From assembly GCA_963576735.1 (NCBI GenBank), contig OY755196.1:8971912-9035911 (forward strand): a stretch of 64,000 bases of DNA, in the 5' to 3' direction. The notes beneath the pieces are model-generated. The model had not been told where the DNA came from. It saw nothing but the letters and a program-made list of their open reading frames with translations, and searched no databases. The position numbers were made by a program, and so were the translations under genes. Source of the DNA: Bedellia somnulentella. Taxonomy: Eukaryota > Arthropoda > Insecta > Lepidoptera > Bedelliidae. This document shows positions 9,733 to 20,901 of the stretch, piece by piece; positions within the stretch are counted from its first letter, which is position 1, and each line of letters begins with the position of its first letter.

Positions 9733-10032
9733 TGAGCCTGAGCAAATTACTGAGCCAATCACTGAGCCTATCACTGAGCTAATCACTGACCCAATTACTG
9801 AGCCAACCACTGAGCCTATCACTGAGCTTAGCACTGAGTTAATCATTGACCCAATTACTGAGCCAACCACTGAGCCTATCACTGAGCTTAGCACTGAGTT
9901 AATCATTGACCCAATAACTGAGCCAACCACTGAGCCTATCACTGAGCTTAGCACTGAGTTAATCATTGACCCAATTACTGAGCCAACCACTGAGCCTACC
10001 ACTGAGCTTAGCACTGAGTTCATCATTGAGCA
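9733..10032. repeat. 60-bp minisatellite
   Basis: At least four nearly identical 60-bp units are in register (for example ATTACTGAGCCAACCACTGA at 9795, 9855, 9915 and 9975), made of a 12-bp subunit close to CACTGAGCCTAT. Because the unit is a multiple of three the minus strand stays open and predicts a repeated GSVIGSMINSVLSS peptide, but nothing supports translation. Confidence 0.9.
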
Positions 10033-10315
10033 AAACAACTACGAAACATTGCATTAGACAAGGCTTAAAAGTAACATAAACTGAGATATATGGCTTTGCT
10101 GATCTAATGACAGTTTTCAGGTAAATAATGAACCAATGTATACGTTTCCATAATCTGTAGGATATAAGTAGATTAATCGAGGCACACATCACACTTAAAT
10201 TGTATGGGCTCACAATAAGTAAGTACCTACGTGAAACTGTTTTATCACACAATAAAAACACAAAATTAAAAATACAATGTTCAAAGGTTTAAAGTAAAAA
10301 GATTCATAAAAACTC

Positions 10316-10420
10316 ACCTGATGTCTTACGAGAGCAAGTTCACTCACAAACTATATAGAGATTACTACGTAGTTCACTCCGTAGCGTCTACTCGTCGACT
10401 GCTCGGTGGCGTGGCGAGCT
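10316..10420 (-). promoter_or_regulatory. candidate 5' exon/promoter segment
   Basis: A locally GC-rich patch with a good donor on the minus strand (GACATCAG followed by GTGAGT at 10318-10313). It could be a non-coding first exon of the MACROD gene 2 kb downstream, or belong to a repeat. No supporting conserved reading frame was seen. Confidence 0.22.
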
Positions 10421-10559
10421 GGCGAGGCGAAGACAGGTAAGGTAAATTCCCCAGCGGGAAGTCCCTTATAACATCGAATTGTAGGACGCACGGGTGTTAA
10501 GGGTATTCCCCAAAATATATGAACTACATTCTGCACTAGGTCCATACTATTGAGGGCTT

Positions 10560-12385
10560 CCCCGTAACATTCAACTAGCGAAAATAGGAATCGCGATATT
10601 ACTTTCGCGACACAAGTCTCATTTGAAACATCTATTAGAATAGAGAACTTTTTACTATGGTGACATATTTCAAATGCTTGGGGTTTAAATTTTATAATAT
10701 ATTCTTCTTTTTTACTTAAACATTTACTTAGTGTGCATTAAAAAGGACTAGAATATGGCGATCTAAATAATATTTTAATATAAAATGCGTAGTATTTTAA
10801 TATCTTTGCTATAAGGAAACATTATTTTTTAGAAACCAAAAAAATCATTTTTTTTCTTATATTTCATTGCGTGGAGAGAAAAAAGTATTACGCTAAACGC
10901 TAATAGTGTCGCAATATGAAGGTGCCGGAAACCGGTTCGAGCTAGTCGGGACGTGCGCAGAGGAGGTGATTTTGAGAACGTTTTGGCACAATTATGGATA
11001 CAGGACGTCAATGTACATAGAATCGTCATTTGTTTACGTGAAATATGCCTTTTTGTTTGTAGAAAAAAATAATTTTGTTTAAAAATAAATACATTTGTGC
11101 CGAACAGTTATTTTACCACTACCACATCAATGTTAACCTGACCTCCGTTGTATAATAACAAAATTATTTTATATTCATAGGCATCTAACGTCCATGTTTT
11201 TATGCGACGTTGCCACCTTTACAATAAATTCAACCGTATAAAATGTAAAAGCTGAAGCACCTTGCTAATTTGAAGGAATTCCTAATTTGTTGATAATATA
11301 GAAGAATTGCTGTTTGTTTCCATTTGTATTTCTCGCTGGCTTTATGCTTTGTCTAAATATAAGATTATTTTAGTAAGGGGCTCTGCGTGTGTTAATGTTT
11401 AATTAATCATTTTTTTATGAACATTAATGTATATGTAGGTTTGTATGTCTGTTGGCCTGTGGTACGCACCGTACGCATTGTGTTTTAAAATAAAACAATC
11501 ATTTAATCAACATCATTTAACTTTAATTAGACCTCTGCTTTATAATAAACTGAGTTAAGCGGTAATGGCACTTTGTGCTTAAACATAGAAAACATAATAA
11601 GATAAGAAGTAGGAACTTTGGACGAGATGGAAGATCCGACATTTCAATCATTGAACTATTATTCCGCTACTAGTTATTAATCAATGATTACAATACAATG
11701 GACATTCACACATTTGCGGATGCCAAATACAATACGATATGAAATTATTTTCACATATGGCATCCGTATATCTGTTAGATACTATTATAAAATTTTAATA
11801 TGGAGTCAATTTTAAATTACAATCATTAATTACCTAAACAAAAGTCAGTCAGTAAGAAACAATCATATAAACAATATGTTTCTGTTTTAAATATAGCTAA
11901 AATTGCTTACATACGGACGTGATGAGTATCGACCTTCCTTTTTTTGACGTTGTTTTTTAAAAACGGGTCATTATGCATGTAAACGTACCTACTTATAATA
12001 TTTAAAAAAGTATATGATTGAAAACATGACTGCGTACCTTACAATAATTATAACACAAAAAGCGTTTGTTTTTTTAAAGAAAAAGAGATAAATGCAAACA
12101 AAAGTGAAGGTAATCTGGCAACATTAATCAAAAATTATGCAAGGAGGATTCTGGCACTACAATGATGCGGTATAATATATATCGAATGAAACAAAATAAA
12201 TAAAATTAAGGTATACGGACGCCAAAACAAACATCATGTATTCAATTTTACGTTATCTGACGTCCGTATACTTACTGGTGTAACTGAAACTGGTAATTTT
12301 TGTTGGTTTTGGTCTACAACTACATCATCAGCTGAAAGTAGAAACAATCGAAGATAGGGTGTTCCATTCTGTTGTGTTTATTTGT
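10560..12385. other. gene-free AT-rich stretch with small palindromes
   Basis: No coding or RNA gene recognised. Contains a hairpin with GCGGATGCCA / TGGCATCCGT arms (11716-11767) and another with GTATACGGACG / CGTCCGTATAC arms (12211-12271). Confidence 0.5.
12211..12271. repeat. 61-bp sequence bounded by GTATACGGACG inverted ends
   Basis: The 11-bp ends are exact inverted copies. Related CGGACG(C/T) words recur at 11925 and 15478-15515. Confidence 0.6.
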
Positions 12386-12386
12386 A

Positions 12387-12494
12387 GAAAAAAGTATCGT
12401 TGGTGATGGTTCTCAAACCGCATCGCCCAAAAGCCCCCTTTTAAGAACCCCGTGAGTAGAAAGTGTTACTGACATTCTGAGCCGGCACTACACG
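12387..12494 (-). repeat. SINE-B fragment with internal deletion
   Basis: Contains GTTGGTGATGGTTCTC, CATCGCCCAAAAG and GCCGGCACTACACGG; the right part is missing. Confidence 0.7.
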
Positions 12495-12549
12495 GGACTT
12501 TTACATGCATACATACATACATAATTATAGTAACACTTCTAATTTAGAA

Positions 12550-12793
12550 TACATACATATACTCACGGCTATAAATCCCTTAACGGGGTAGCCAGAGCTT
12601 TGGAATGAGAAATTCCTCAGCCACTTTTGGAAGTTGATTGGGGAAAAGATGGTGATAATAAATGTTTTTGGTGACGGGTCTCCAACCACATCGCCCAAAA
12701 ATCACTTAAAAAGCCCCTATACCCTTAGTCGCCTCTTACGATCACCCACGGGTAGAAATTGGGTAGTGTTATTCTAAGCCGACACTACACAGC
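12550..12793 (-). repeat. SINE-B, full-length
   Basis: CATACATATACTCACGGCTA through CCGACACTACACAGC, complete with the CATA tail. Confidence 0.85.
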
Positions 12794-13079
12794 AAATAAA
12801 ATTTAGAACAAAATCTGTAATATCACATAATCAACTAATCGTATAACCAACTTAAGCCAAAAAATAAGAAACAAAGGGTTACAATACTAGCATACTTTTC
12901 ATCGATGAACATGTCTAAATCTAATGTTGTTTTATAATATGCAATAATATACAACATAAGAAAATACTCAATTGATGACCTGACTTTACCCTAATAATGG
13001 CAAATACCCTTTGTCAGGCTAATAAATATGAGATTTTAAGACTAGCAGCACATGGATTACCGTTCACAATATATATTTA

Positions 13080-13414
13080 CATAACATAACATAAACATAA
13101 CATAAACGTTCACGCCGCATATCCCCGAAGGGGTTGGCAGAGGTACTAATACTTCTGAACATCACGTGACTTTGTCATCTGGTGTTCAGAGTACCCACGT
13201 TTTGCATGGACAGTGTACTCACGTGATAGGGGGCAGGCCTATCGCCTTTTTGTACGAATACACTGTCACATGACTAAGTACAACTCAGCCATGTGGGTTT
13301 CCTCACGATGTTTTCCCTCACCGTTAACAACCATGATAAATTAACCACACATATGTCTTTAGAAAAGACAAATTGGTGTAGGCCCGACCCAGGATTTGAA
13401 CACTAGTCGTTTGT
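13080..13414 (-). repeat. SINE-A, head-truncated
   Basis: From a CATAACATAAA tail through CACGCCGCATATCCCCGAAG to GGATTTGAACACTAGTCG; ends in the B box, the A-box part of the tRNA head being lost at the junction with a SINE-C fragment. Confidence 0.85.
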
Positions 13415-13460
13415 AATAAATAAAGGAAAGAAAAATTTCGACACAGGCCTCGGTATAATC
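13415..13460 (-). repeat. SINE-C fragment
   Basis: AATAAATAAAGGAAAGAAAA followed by ATTTCGACACAGGC, the tail-to-head junction of the SINE-C family. Confidence 0.6.
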
Positions 13461-13501
13461 GGAAATGTTCATTCACACAAACAAATCATAAAACAACCCG
13501 C

Positions 13502-15194
13502 CGCCGCACACTGAATCGCGTAGAACATGCTAGCTGGACAAAATTATTTTTCGACTTCTAATGGCTTTTTTTTGTTCAAATAGTAGTTAGTTATTGTTAC
13601 CAGTAAGATTAGAGATAAAACCGGTTTTTTTTATAAAAATATTTGCTTTTTATAAAATAATACAACAGATGATGGTGAAAGTATGTATCGATATAAATTA
13701 TTGATTATGCACAATACATCTAAAAACAAGAATGGTGAAAATAGCAACTATAACTGAAAATAAAATGATTCAAATACAGTTTAACAATAAAAACCTTAAT
13801 TATAAAAATATACAAAACTACCTATTTACAATTAAAAACCTAAAATCTATATATCTTCGCCCTCCGACGAGTCAGATTCAACATAATATTTTTTGTTTCT
13901 AATCAAATTACAAGGCGTATTGGTCACTGAAGGCACAATAATTAAATTAAGAACTTCGGGCATTAACTGTTTGGTTTTTTTTTGGAATATCAAAGGGTCA
14001 GATGATGCTAAAAGAACATACATTAAGTCGGTATTCGTGGCAATACCACTTCCTCGCTGCCTTATAACTGTGACTATTTCCCTTGGAGTCAAAAAAATAA
14101 GCTCAAGCCTCGTGAGTTACCTGCCTACCATCTGGGCACGAAGGAACTTTCGGGGCCTCACCATCACTTGTCCGTTTTATGGCCTTTGCGATGGTTCTCT
14201 TTGCTTCCGATCTGCTAGCAACCTCAGCAGGAGTCGCCAACTCCTCTGCACTTCACGGACTAACACCCTCTTCTAAGTGCCGTTTCTTCGTCTTGAACGA
14301 AGTGTCCCTAAAACTGGATTTTGGTCTGCCCGGGTGGCATTTATCGCTGCTTGATAACTTGGAGGGACTATTCGACTCTTCACATAAACCTTAAACTTAA
14401 CATCGTCACCTTCTAACCAACTTTGTACGTGGACAAGAATCGACCTCTTTTACGTGACGCTGAATCCCATTTTTCGGTCATCTTTGCGGTGGTTGTAGCA
14501 ATTTTCTGTTTGATTTCTCGGATAGACTCTTTGGCGATGTTTTAGAGGTCTTACCTCATCATAAGAAAGTCAAATATTCGAGAGTTTCGATTTTATTCAC
14601 CGTGTTTCAGCCATTTCTCAAAAAATATTTTTTGTGATGGTGAGAACGTGTTCTGGAAAAAAATGAAAAAATAATGTTGTCCTGAGATGCCGCAACAAAA
14701 TTTTGTGCAAATTTAATGCTGAAGTTTGTATCTAAAACATATGAAATAAAACAGCCTGGAGACACGTGGAGATCGCAAGTTCTGGTCTTTGGAACTTAGA
14801 GAAAGGAAAAAAATACGAAGTTTTTTTACAGCGCATTTCAGAAAGTTATATCAGACGTAAAACCGATATTTGGATAAAGTTTATTTATAATAACATAATC
14901 TACATACCTTCAACAATAATATCCATACCACAACACTTTTTATTTATCACAAATTCACTCAGGAGACTCTTTCGATCGTGTAGTAAAATTGCAAGTGACA
15001 AGTATTCAGTGAATTGATATTTATAACACTTCCCCTAAGCCGCTCATCACTTAGTGTCCTCCCTGCTATGACACAAATAATTCATAGAAATGGTACCTCT
15101 GAGGGGTTGTTAACAAGGTATGACCACTAATTCTTGGAAATTAGTAGGTGACTTTTGTCCAGCTAGCATGTTCTACACGATTCAGTGTGCGCCG
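13502..15194. mobile_element. unclassified DNA element with 42-bp inverted repeats
   Basis: 13502-13543 and 15153-15194 are inverted copies with two mismatches (inner part GTAGAACATGCTAGCTGGAC). The interior carries a decayed minus-strand frame. No target duplication could be fixed, and GATGCGATG words just outside the right arm hint that the arms may be subterminal. The transposase family is not recognised. Confidence 0.7.
13847..14400 (-). pseudogene. decayed ORF inside the 42-bp-TIR element
   Basis: The 81-codon frame 14092-13847 starts TPREIVTVIRQRGSGIATNT and ends in an acidic tail (SDSSEGEDI). Upstream, in another frame and across a stop, a Lys/Glu-rich piece (SFRDTSFKTKKRHLEEGVSP) reads well, so the original protein was longer and is broken by at least one frameshift and one stop. 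I do not recognise a domain. It may be the element's own protein or captured host sequence. Confidence 0.4.
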
Positions 15195-15719
15195 ATGCGA
15201 TGACACAAATGAATAGGTACTAAAGTATCGCTTACAAGAGATTTGTCAACATCGCATCGCATTTCATTCCAAAAAACGCGGGATGCCAAAAACGCGGACC
15301 TATGAAAGAAATGTTTTCAACAACAGCGCCATCAAAATTGTTGACGGAAAGTGCTGGAACTCCGTTCAAATAAGACACATACATATTCATGCAAAATTGG
15401 CGTCCAAAAAAAAATTTTTTTGCTTAGTTTCTCTTAGTCAGGTGATCACAGGGAAGAAGAATTTCGGTGTTTCCCATTCGACGTCCGTATATCGGGCGCC
15501 AAAAGCAGGTGGACGCCACATTATATGCAAAAATCTACATAATGGACGCACAACACAATAGGCTGCAGGATATATATATAATGTATCGGTGACTTTAATA
15601 AATATCGAAATCATTTTATTGCCTTGGAATTGATAGAACTTTCCAAGTAAAATTATTTAGATTATTTTTACAATCGGTGATGCATTTTGAATCAATAATA
15701 GCTTGGATTTGCTATCCAT

Positions 15720-15960
15720 AGGTTTTTTTTTATTTTATTTTATTTTAAAATACATTGACTGTTCCAAGGTATAGGTAGGCATAGAAACTTGCAATAATAA
15801 TAATAATAAATAAAATATTTATTTTTCATAAAATAATAATATTACAGTCTTCACAATAAAGTAAAAAATTGGAACAGAGCAGTTTTTCACAATAGTTCTT
15901 AATTAATAGAACAACCAAAATTTCTTGTGTCCAGCTCAAAAATCTTATTATCTAATCAAA
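15720..15960 (-). other. tsr 3' UTR region, AT-rich
   Basis: Follows the tsr stop codon on the minus strand. Contains TTATT runs and poly(A)-signal-like words; the exact end cannot be fixed. Confidence 0.4.
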
Positions 15961-15963
15961 TTC

Positions 15964-16072
15964 CTAGGCGCGTAATTGCATGACGACAGCCTCTTGCCCA
16001 GCTTCGGATAGATCAGTGGCCTGAATGTATTTTTGTACGCCCACAAATGTTCTCTTCAGTGCTTCGAAGGAG
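15964..16072 (-). CDS. tsr: tsr coding exon 4 (last)
   Basis: Acceptor TTGTTCTAG; encodes SFEALKRTFVGVQKYIQATD and ends QLRA with TAG at 15966-15964. AATAAA-type signals occur on the minus strand about 140-150 bp downstream in an AT-rich 3' UTR. Confidence 0.93.
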
Positions 16073-19000
16073 CTAGAACAAACATAAATTGTGTAACATC
16101 AATTGATCAGACATACACCATGCCATTATATACTCAACTCAAACTCAAAAAACTCACGAGCATGCTAAAGCTCCTAAAATTTACTCACGAAACGATAATA
16201 ATAATCCTATGAATATTATAAATGTGAAAGTTTAGATGTTTGGATGTTTGTGTGTTTGAGGCAAAAAGGCTCCTCAAGTGCATGATATATATGAATGAAA
16301 TTTGGCAGAATGCTAGATAATGACTCAAATTATAAAATAGGATACTTTTTTCCCGGAAAAAATTTACCAATAAAATATTCATGCCTGATTGAACTAAGAG
16401 TACCGGAAAAAACGCATTAAGTTTTGTTATAAGCAAATTTGACATTACGAAGTCTGTCGGGTCAGCTAGTAATATAATATCAGATCACAAAGTAAATCCA
16501 TAGTAAAGTAAGTAAGTAACATCGAGGTACTTAAACTATTTTAATTTTGGTTAGACTTAGAGATTAATTAAATAAAAGTAAAACTTACAATATTTACAAA
16601 TAGCTATTTACATAAGGTGCCAAATCTAGCCAGAGAAGTGGCTCTAGTGATAGAGATGAACTGGTTCAGGATAGTGCAGAGCAAACAAGAGCTACTAATT
16701 TGTTTTTCGATAAATAATAATATTAAAAACCTAATACTTTCAATCTCAAAACTTCACGCCATATATCCCAGAAGGAGTTGACAGAGGTACTTATAGTTAT
16801 GAAAATCACGTGACATTGTTCCCTGGTGTCCAGAGTACCCACGTTTTGCTTGGATAGTGTACTCACATGATGGGGGGCAGGCCTTTCGCCGTTTTGTACA
16901 AATACACTGTCACATGCCCAAGTACAACTCAGCCATGTGGATTTCCTCACGATGTTTTCCCTGACCGTTAAGAATCCTGATAAATTAACCACTCGTATGA
17001 CTTTAGAAAAGACAAATTGGTGTAGACCCGACCCGGAATTTGAACCCTCGCCGTCCGCACTATAAGCGATGTTCTTCCCACTGAGCTATCACGGTTTCTT
17101 TTTTTAGTCTACAAAATAGTACTCTGTCAAAGTCATAGGGACTCTATTGTCCTGATATGCCCAGAGCCTCCAATAAGTTAAAGATGGCTTTGCCCACTAA
17201 ACTATCACGATCACGGTTTAAAACTTAATAACAGCCGTATTATCTACATACCAATACCACACAAAGAAAACGAAAAACAAAGATCTGCGACATACTAAGT
17301 AGAATTAAGAAATTGAAATGGAAATGGGCGGGACATATCTGCCGAATGGAAAACTCCAGATGGACAAAGAGTGTCACCGAATGGATACCACGAGAAGGAA
17401 AAAGAAATAAAGGACGCCAAAGAAAGAGGTGGGCAGACATTTGCCTACAAACATGTGGACCGAACTGGATGACAAAAGCTAGAGACAGAAGCTTGTGGAG
17501 ATCATTGGGGGAGGCCTACGCCGTGGAGGCGACTACTACACAAGAATGTTTTTAAATAAAATTAAACATAATTATAATAAATTAAAAATTAATTTATTTA
17601 TTTGAAATCAATCCACTAATTAGTAATGTTTTTATTTAGAATTTTATTTATATTATGAATTATGCATGCAAACTTTTATTTGAATTAATTAGAATGTACA
17701 TTATTTTAAATATTTCGTGTGATATGTCAAAATGTTTTACTTCATTAATTTTAAGCACATTATAATGTTCTATGCATACATACATACATACATAAGTAGT
17801 AGAAATAAAGGCTTTTTATTTTATTTTATTTTATTAATAATACCACACAAACCATATTTCAACCGACATATGTCACTGACAATTGTCATGTTGGTTAAAT
17901 AGGGGCCTGGACCAAATAGAGCGTGTGCTCAAAAAGGCAGGCGTCCGAAGTATGAAGAATAAAAGAGCATGTATGAAAAGATTGATGGATGTAAACGAAG
18001 CTAGAGAGATTTGTCAGGATCGTACGAAGTGGCGATCGATAGTCTCTGCCTACCCCAATGGGAACTAATGGCGTGATTATATGTATGAATGTTAGTATGT
18101 ACATAAACTGAGCATCCAGCAGCAGCTGAAAACCAGCGTGCTTCAGTTGCCGTGTCCTGCGAGATATGCAGCTGAGGCACATATGCTGAGCCAGAACCAA
18201 TTCGGCAACCTTAGTCATTTACCCAACTTCTGTACCAATTATTATTTTATTGCCAGATAAATTATTTTTATTCTTCGAATAATAGTGTATGTTTAGTTTC
18301 CGAAGTATGAAGAATAAAAGAGCATGTATGAAAAGATTGATGGATGTAAACGAAGCTAGAGAGGTTTGTCAGGATCGTGCGAAGTGGCGATCAATAGTCT
18401 CTGCCTACCCCAATGGGAACTAATGGCGTGAGTATATGTATGTATGTATGTATGTTTAGTGGCTCACCTAGAGTATAACATTTTATTCTTAATCATAGCA
18501 GTATCGGGGCACCATGACATGAGGAACAGCTTCTGTTTCTTGCTCGTGGCAGACATGCCGTCGAACTGCACTGTGTACTCGAAGTCATATAGACCATACC
18601 TGGAATGTATTTACAATAGTATTTATATATTATATATATAAAGGTTAAATATAACATAAAGGTTGACTGGAAGAAATCGCGTTAAGGCGATGAGTCCGCC
18701 TTTGTGCACATTAACTGTTTTGTAATTTTTAAATACTGTTTGTGTGTTGTGTATTTGTATGCAACAAAGTGTTTATTATTATTATTTCGGAAACACTTTT
18801 AGCTTCTCGCCTCTCCCATGGCCGAAACAGAAAATTAGAATTTTAAATGGGAGAGGCGGTACTCCCCGACAAGAGCACAGTCGGTCGGGGTCAGGGAGTC
18901 AGGTTCAAGAACCGACGACGATCCGAGCCGTATATTATTATATACTAGTGGATCGTCCCAGCTTCGCACGGGTAGCGTTGTTTTTTTAAATATCTGAGGT

Positions 19001-19760
19001 TTCTTTCTTCAGTCTGTTCAAGCATTGTGAAATTCAGCGCAATGTTTTCAATTTATTAAATTTATAGCACTCCCTAAACAGTGTAGTTTGGTGATTTTAA
19101 ATGCGCTTTGATGAACGGTTCAGTATTTCCGTTTAATAGCAAATTTTTAAATAAAACGCTATGAAGTATTTATAACAATCTAAAAAATAAATCATTACGT
19201 GATTTAGGATGCAACTACTCGCGCCATCTAGTATGTTATATGTAAATTAGTAAAGATTTGGTTTTGATCACGGGCGCGATGGCTTATTTTATGTATAATT
19301 TCGGTGTTTGTCTACCGATTTCTATGATTCTTTTTTTATTGAATAGGTAATAATGTTACCTTTTTTAAATTTGGGATGAGTGAGACGTTTACAAACGTAA
19401 GAGTAAACAAATATAATCAGAATGATCCCAACTGCTAAGCTATCAGGAATTACACGTGTTATTGTGAGCCAACCGTAAAAGATAGACATAAACTGCTGAG
19501 GATTTTTTTTTAGATAATTTTATGAAGAATATTTCCGTCACACATGATTTCTATGTAAGTTTAACCATTGAGGCTGCACACGCGACGGAAGCTTAAAAAA
19601 TGGAGTAACTTCTCCCTTTTTCCCAAAATTACCCAAAATTCCCCTTTACTACTCTGCTGGAAAGTATACAAAAACCTGCGCAGGTGTATGAAAAATAATT
19701 GTACCAAGTTTCGTTAAAATCCGTCGAGTAGTTTTTGTTTCCATAAGGAACATACAAACC

Positions 19761-19818
<58 letters not shown>

Positions 19819-20901
19819 AATTTTACTGATTGCATTTTTGGCATCAGTATCGATCCCTAATCACAACCTGATGGTTATTTTGAAAATATATTTCATGTAC
19901 AGAATTGACCTCTCTACAGATTTATTATAAGTATAGATATATTCTCATGGACATAAATCCCAAGCCAGAACTTTAGAGTTAGAAACTTCTCAGTCCCATT
20001 TGAGGTTGATAGTGAACAAGATTGTAGAAATAAAGTATCGTTGGTGATGAGTCTCCAACGACACTTAAAAAAGCCCCATACCCTTGGTCGCCTCTTATGA
20101 AACCCGTGGGTAGAAAGGGGTATCAAAATTCTAAGCCGACACTACACGGTATTAAAATATTATTAAAATTTTCGTGATAAATCATGGTTTACAGCTATGA
20201 AAATTATTACTAAAATACTGGAAATGACATATATTACTATACTGACCGACACTCCCCGGTGCCTCCCTTCTGCAGATCCTCGAGGAACTGGTCGTACTCG
20301 GCGTTGCGGCCGCCCACCTTCTCCACGTCGATCTGCTTCTCTCTTCTCTAGTCCTAGTGACTTCTTACTACAACTAGATACTGTGATGTCTTGTTTGACC
20401 CTGTTTCCACGCAGTTTTCTAGACACTTGCTATATACTGACCGACACTCCCCAGAGCCTCCCTTCTGTAGATCCTCGAGGAACTGGTCGTACTCGGCGTT
20501 GCGGCCGCCCACCGTCTCCACGTCGATCTGCTTCTCGTCGCGGATGTAGAACACCACGTAGCGGTGCTTCTTGTCCTTCTTGATCTCCTCGTACGTCGTC
20601 TTGCAGATGTCCGATACTGTTACGCCTGAAGCCTAAGAACAAATATACGGTGCAGAAGGTGATAAAAGATAAGAAAACACTTTATCGTAGTTGCTTAGCG
20701 GTTAATTTGAAGGTATGGTACGTATATAACTTGCTCAAGTTACAGCTGAAATGTGTGCGGTCTGAATTCTAACTACTTTAATAAATAAAAAAGACTGAAA
20801 TACTTGTCTGCTTCAAGCATCCATAATTTTAAATTAAAATTCTATCAGTACTCAATTGAATGAAAAATGTAACAAAAATACGAACATTCATTACTTACCA
20901 T
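15964..20901 (-). CDS. tsr: twinstar, ADF/cofilin, whole coding span
   Basis: Coding exons on the minus strand: 20901-20899 (ATG only), 20632-20442, 18599-18468 and 16072-15964, all in phase, 144 residues. Cofilin binds G- and F-actin and severs and depolymerises filaments in the cytoplasm. The protein starts M-ASGVTVSD, so the Ser3 that LIM kinase phosphorylates in this family is present. It continues through EEIKKDKKHRYVVFYIRDEK, AEYDQFLEDLQKGG, RYGLYDFEY and the long actin-binding helix region KQKLFLMSWCPDTA, ending YIQATDLSEAGQEAV. Length is close to the usual 148. A decayed partial copy of exon 2 lies in intron 2. Confidence 0.95.
16185..16475 (-). repeat. dispersed repeat with ACTAGCTGACCCGACAG terminus
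   Basis: On the minus strand it starts ACTAGCTGACCCGACAGACT and ends with TTATAATATTCATAGGATTA, a terminal pairing common to an abundant insect repeat class. It lies in tsr intron 3. Not coding; class uncertain. Confidence 0.55.
16748..17094 (-). repeat. SINE-A, full head, diverged
   Basis: Contains CACGCCATATATCCCAGAAG, the conserved body, a B box (read on the minus strand as GGTTCAAATTCC-like) and the A-box head up to ACCGTGATAGC. Older than the other copies. Confidence 0.8.
17255..17553 (+). mobile_element. LINE reverse-transcriptase 3' end (second RTE-like family)
   Basis: Frame with KICDILSRIKKLKWKWAGHI, CRM, then GKRNKGRQRKRWADICLQTC and a terminal WRSLGEAYAVEATTT, the C-terminal region of RTE/Jockey-like endonuclease-reverse transcriptases. 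5'-truncated, in tsr intron 3. Confidence 0.75.
17894..18095 (+). mobile_element. RTE LINE 3' end
   Basis: Encodes [32 protein letters not shown] and AYPNGN, then the GGCGTGA..TATGTATG tail. Same family as 5395-5615. Confidence 0.85.
18298..18455 (+). mobile_element. RTE LINE 3' end, shorter copy
   Basis: Starts at TCCGAAGTATGAAGAATAAA and ends GGCGTGAGTATATGTATGTATG, nearly identical to the copy about 400 bp upstream. The end abuts tsr exon 3 at 18468, so a LINE tail lies within about a dozen bases of a splice donor. Confidence 0.85.
18468..18599 (-). CDS. tsr: tsr coding exon 3
   Basis: Acceptor ACATTCCAG, donor GTGAGC. Encodes YGLYDFEYTVQFDGMSATSK and KQKLFLMSWCPDTA to the split Ser codon. 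Confidence 0.95.
18660..18790 (+). repeat. LINE 3' terminus
   Basis: GACTGGAAGAAATCGCGTTA and GGCGATGAGTCCGCC followed by a TTATTATTATT tail resemble the CR1/Rex-like 3' terminal hairpin found at 40713 and 57000-57126. Confidence 0.5.
18938..19938 (+). repeat. about 1-kb dispersed repeat with GACA microsatellite
   Basis: Begins ACTAGTGGATCGTCCCAGCT and ends TTTATTATAAGTATAGATAT, a pair of termini typical of an abundant lepidopteran repeat. Inside, 19759-19816 is a run of ACAG repeats. Not coding; class uncertain. Confidence 0.55.
19759..19816. repeat. (GACA)n microsatellite
   Basis: About fourteen uninterrupted 4-bp units. Confidence 0.95.
19936..20150 (-). repeat. SINE-B, shortened
   Basis: ATATTCTCATGGACATAAAT to CCGACACTACACGG with small deletions; lies in tsr intron 2. 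Confidence 0.75.
20240..20341 (-). pseudogene. partial duplicate of tsr exon 2
   Basis: The 3' 90-odd bases of exon 2 plus its donor are repeated here with few changes (GTGGAGAAGGTGGGCGGCC versus GTGGAGACGGTGGGCGGCC; GGCACCGGGGAG versus GGCTCTGGGGAG). The copy predicts the same peptide with Thr-to-Lys and Ser-to-Thr changes and keeps the GTCAGTATA donor, but the exon's 5' half and a good acceptor are missing. Confidence 0.85.
20442..20632 (-). CDS. tsr: tsr coding exon 2
   Basis: Acceptor GTTCTTAG, donor GTCAGT. Encodes ASGVTVSDICKTTYEEIKKD and on to QKGGSGEC. Markedly GC-richer than its surroundings, as expected for a highly expressed conserved gene. Confidence 0.95.

Noticed and set aside
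9700..10030. CRISPR-like regular array
   Set aside because: The units abut without unique spacers; it is a tandem minisatellite in a eukaryotic genome.
9688..10038. 116-codon minus-strand frame of Gly/Ser/Val/Ile repeats
   Set aside because: It is the translation of the 60-bp minisatellite; openness follows from the unit being a multiple of three.
10829..11029. 66-codon minus-strand frame
   Set aside because: No domain, start and end arbitrary; nothing supports a gene.
19629..19844. frame with repeated CLSV residues
   Set aside because: Translation of the GACA microsatellite.
20163..20642. Arg/Pro-rich frames overlapping tsr exon 2 on both strands
   Set aside because: Shadows of the GC-rich cofilin exon and its duplicate in wrong frames.
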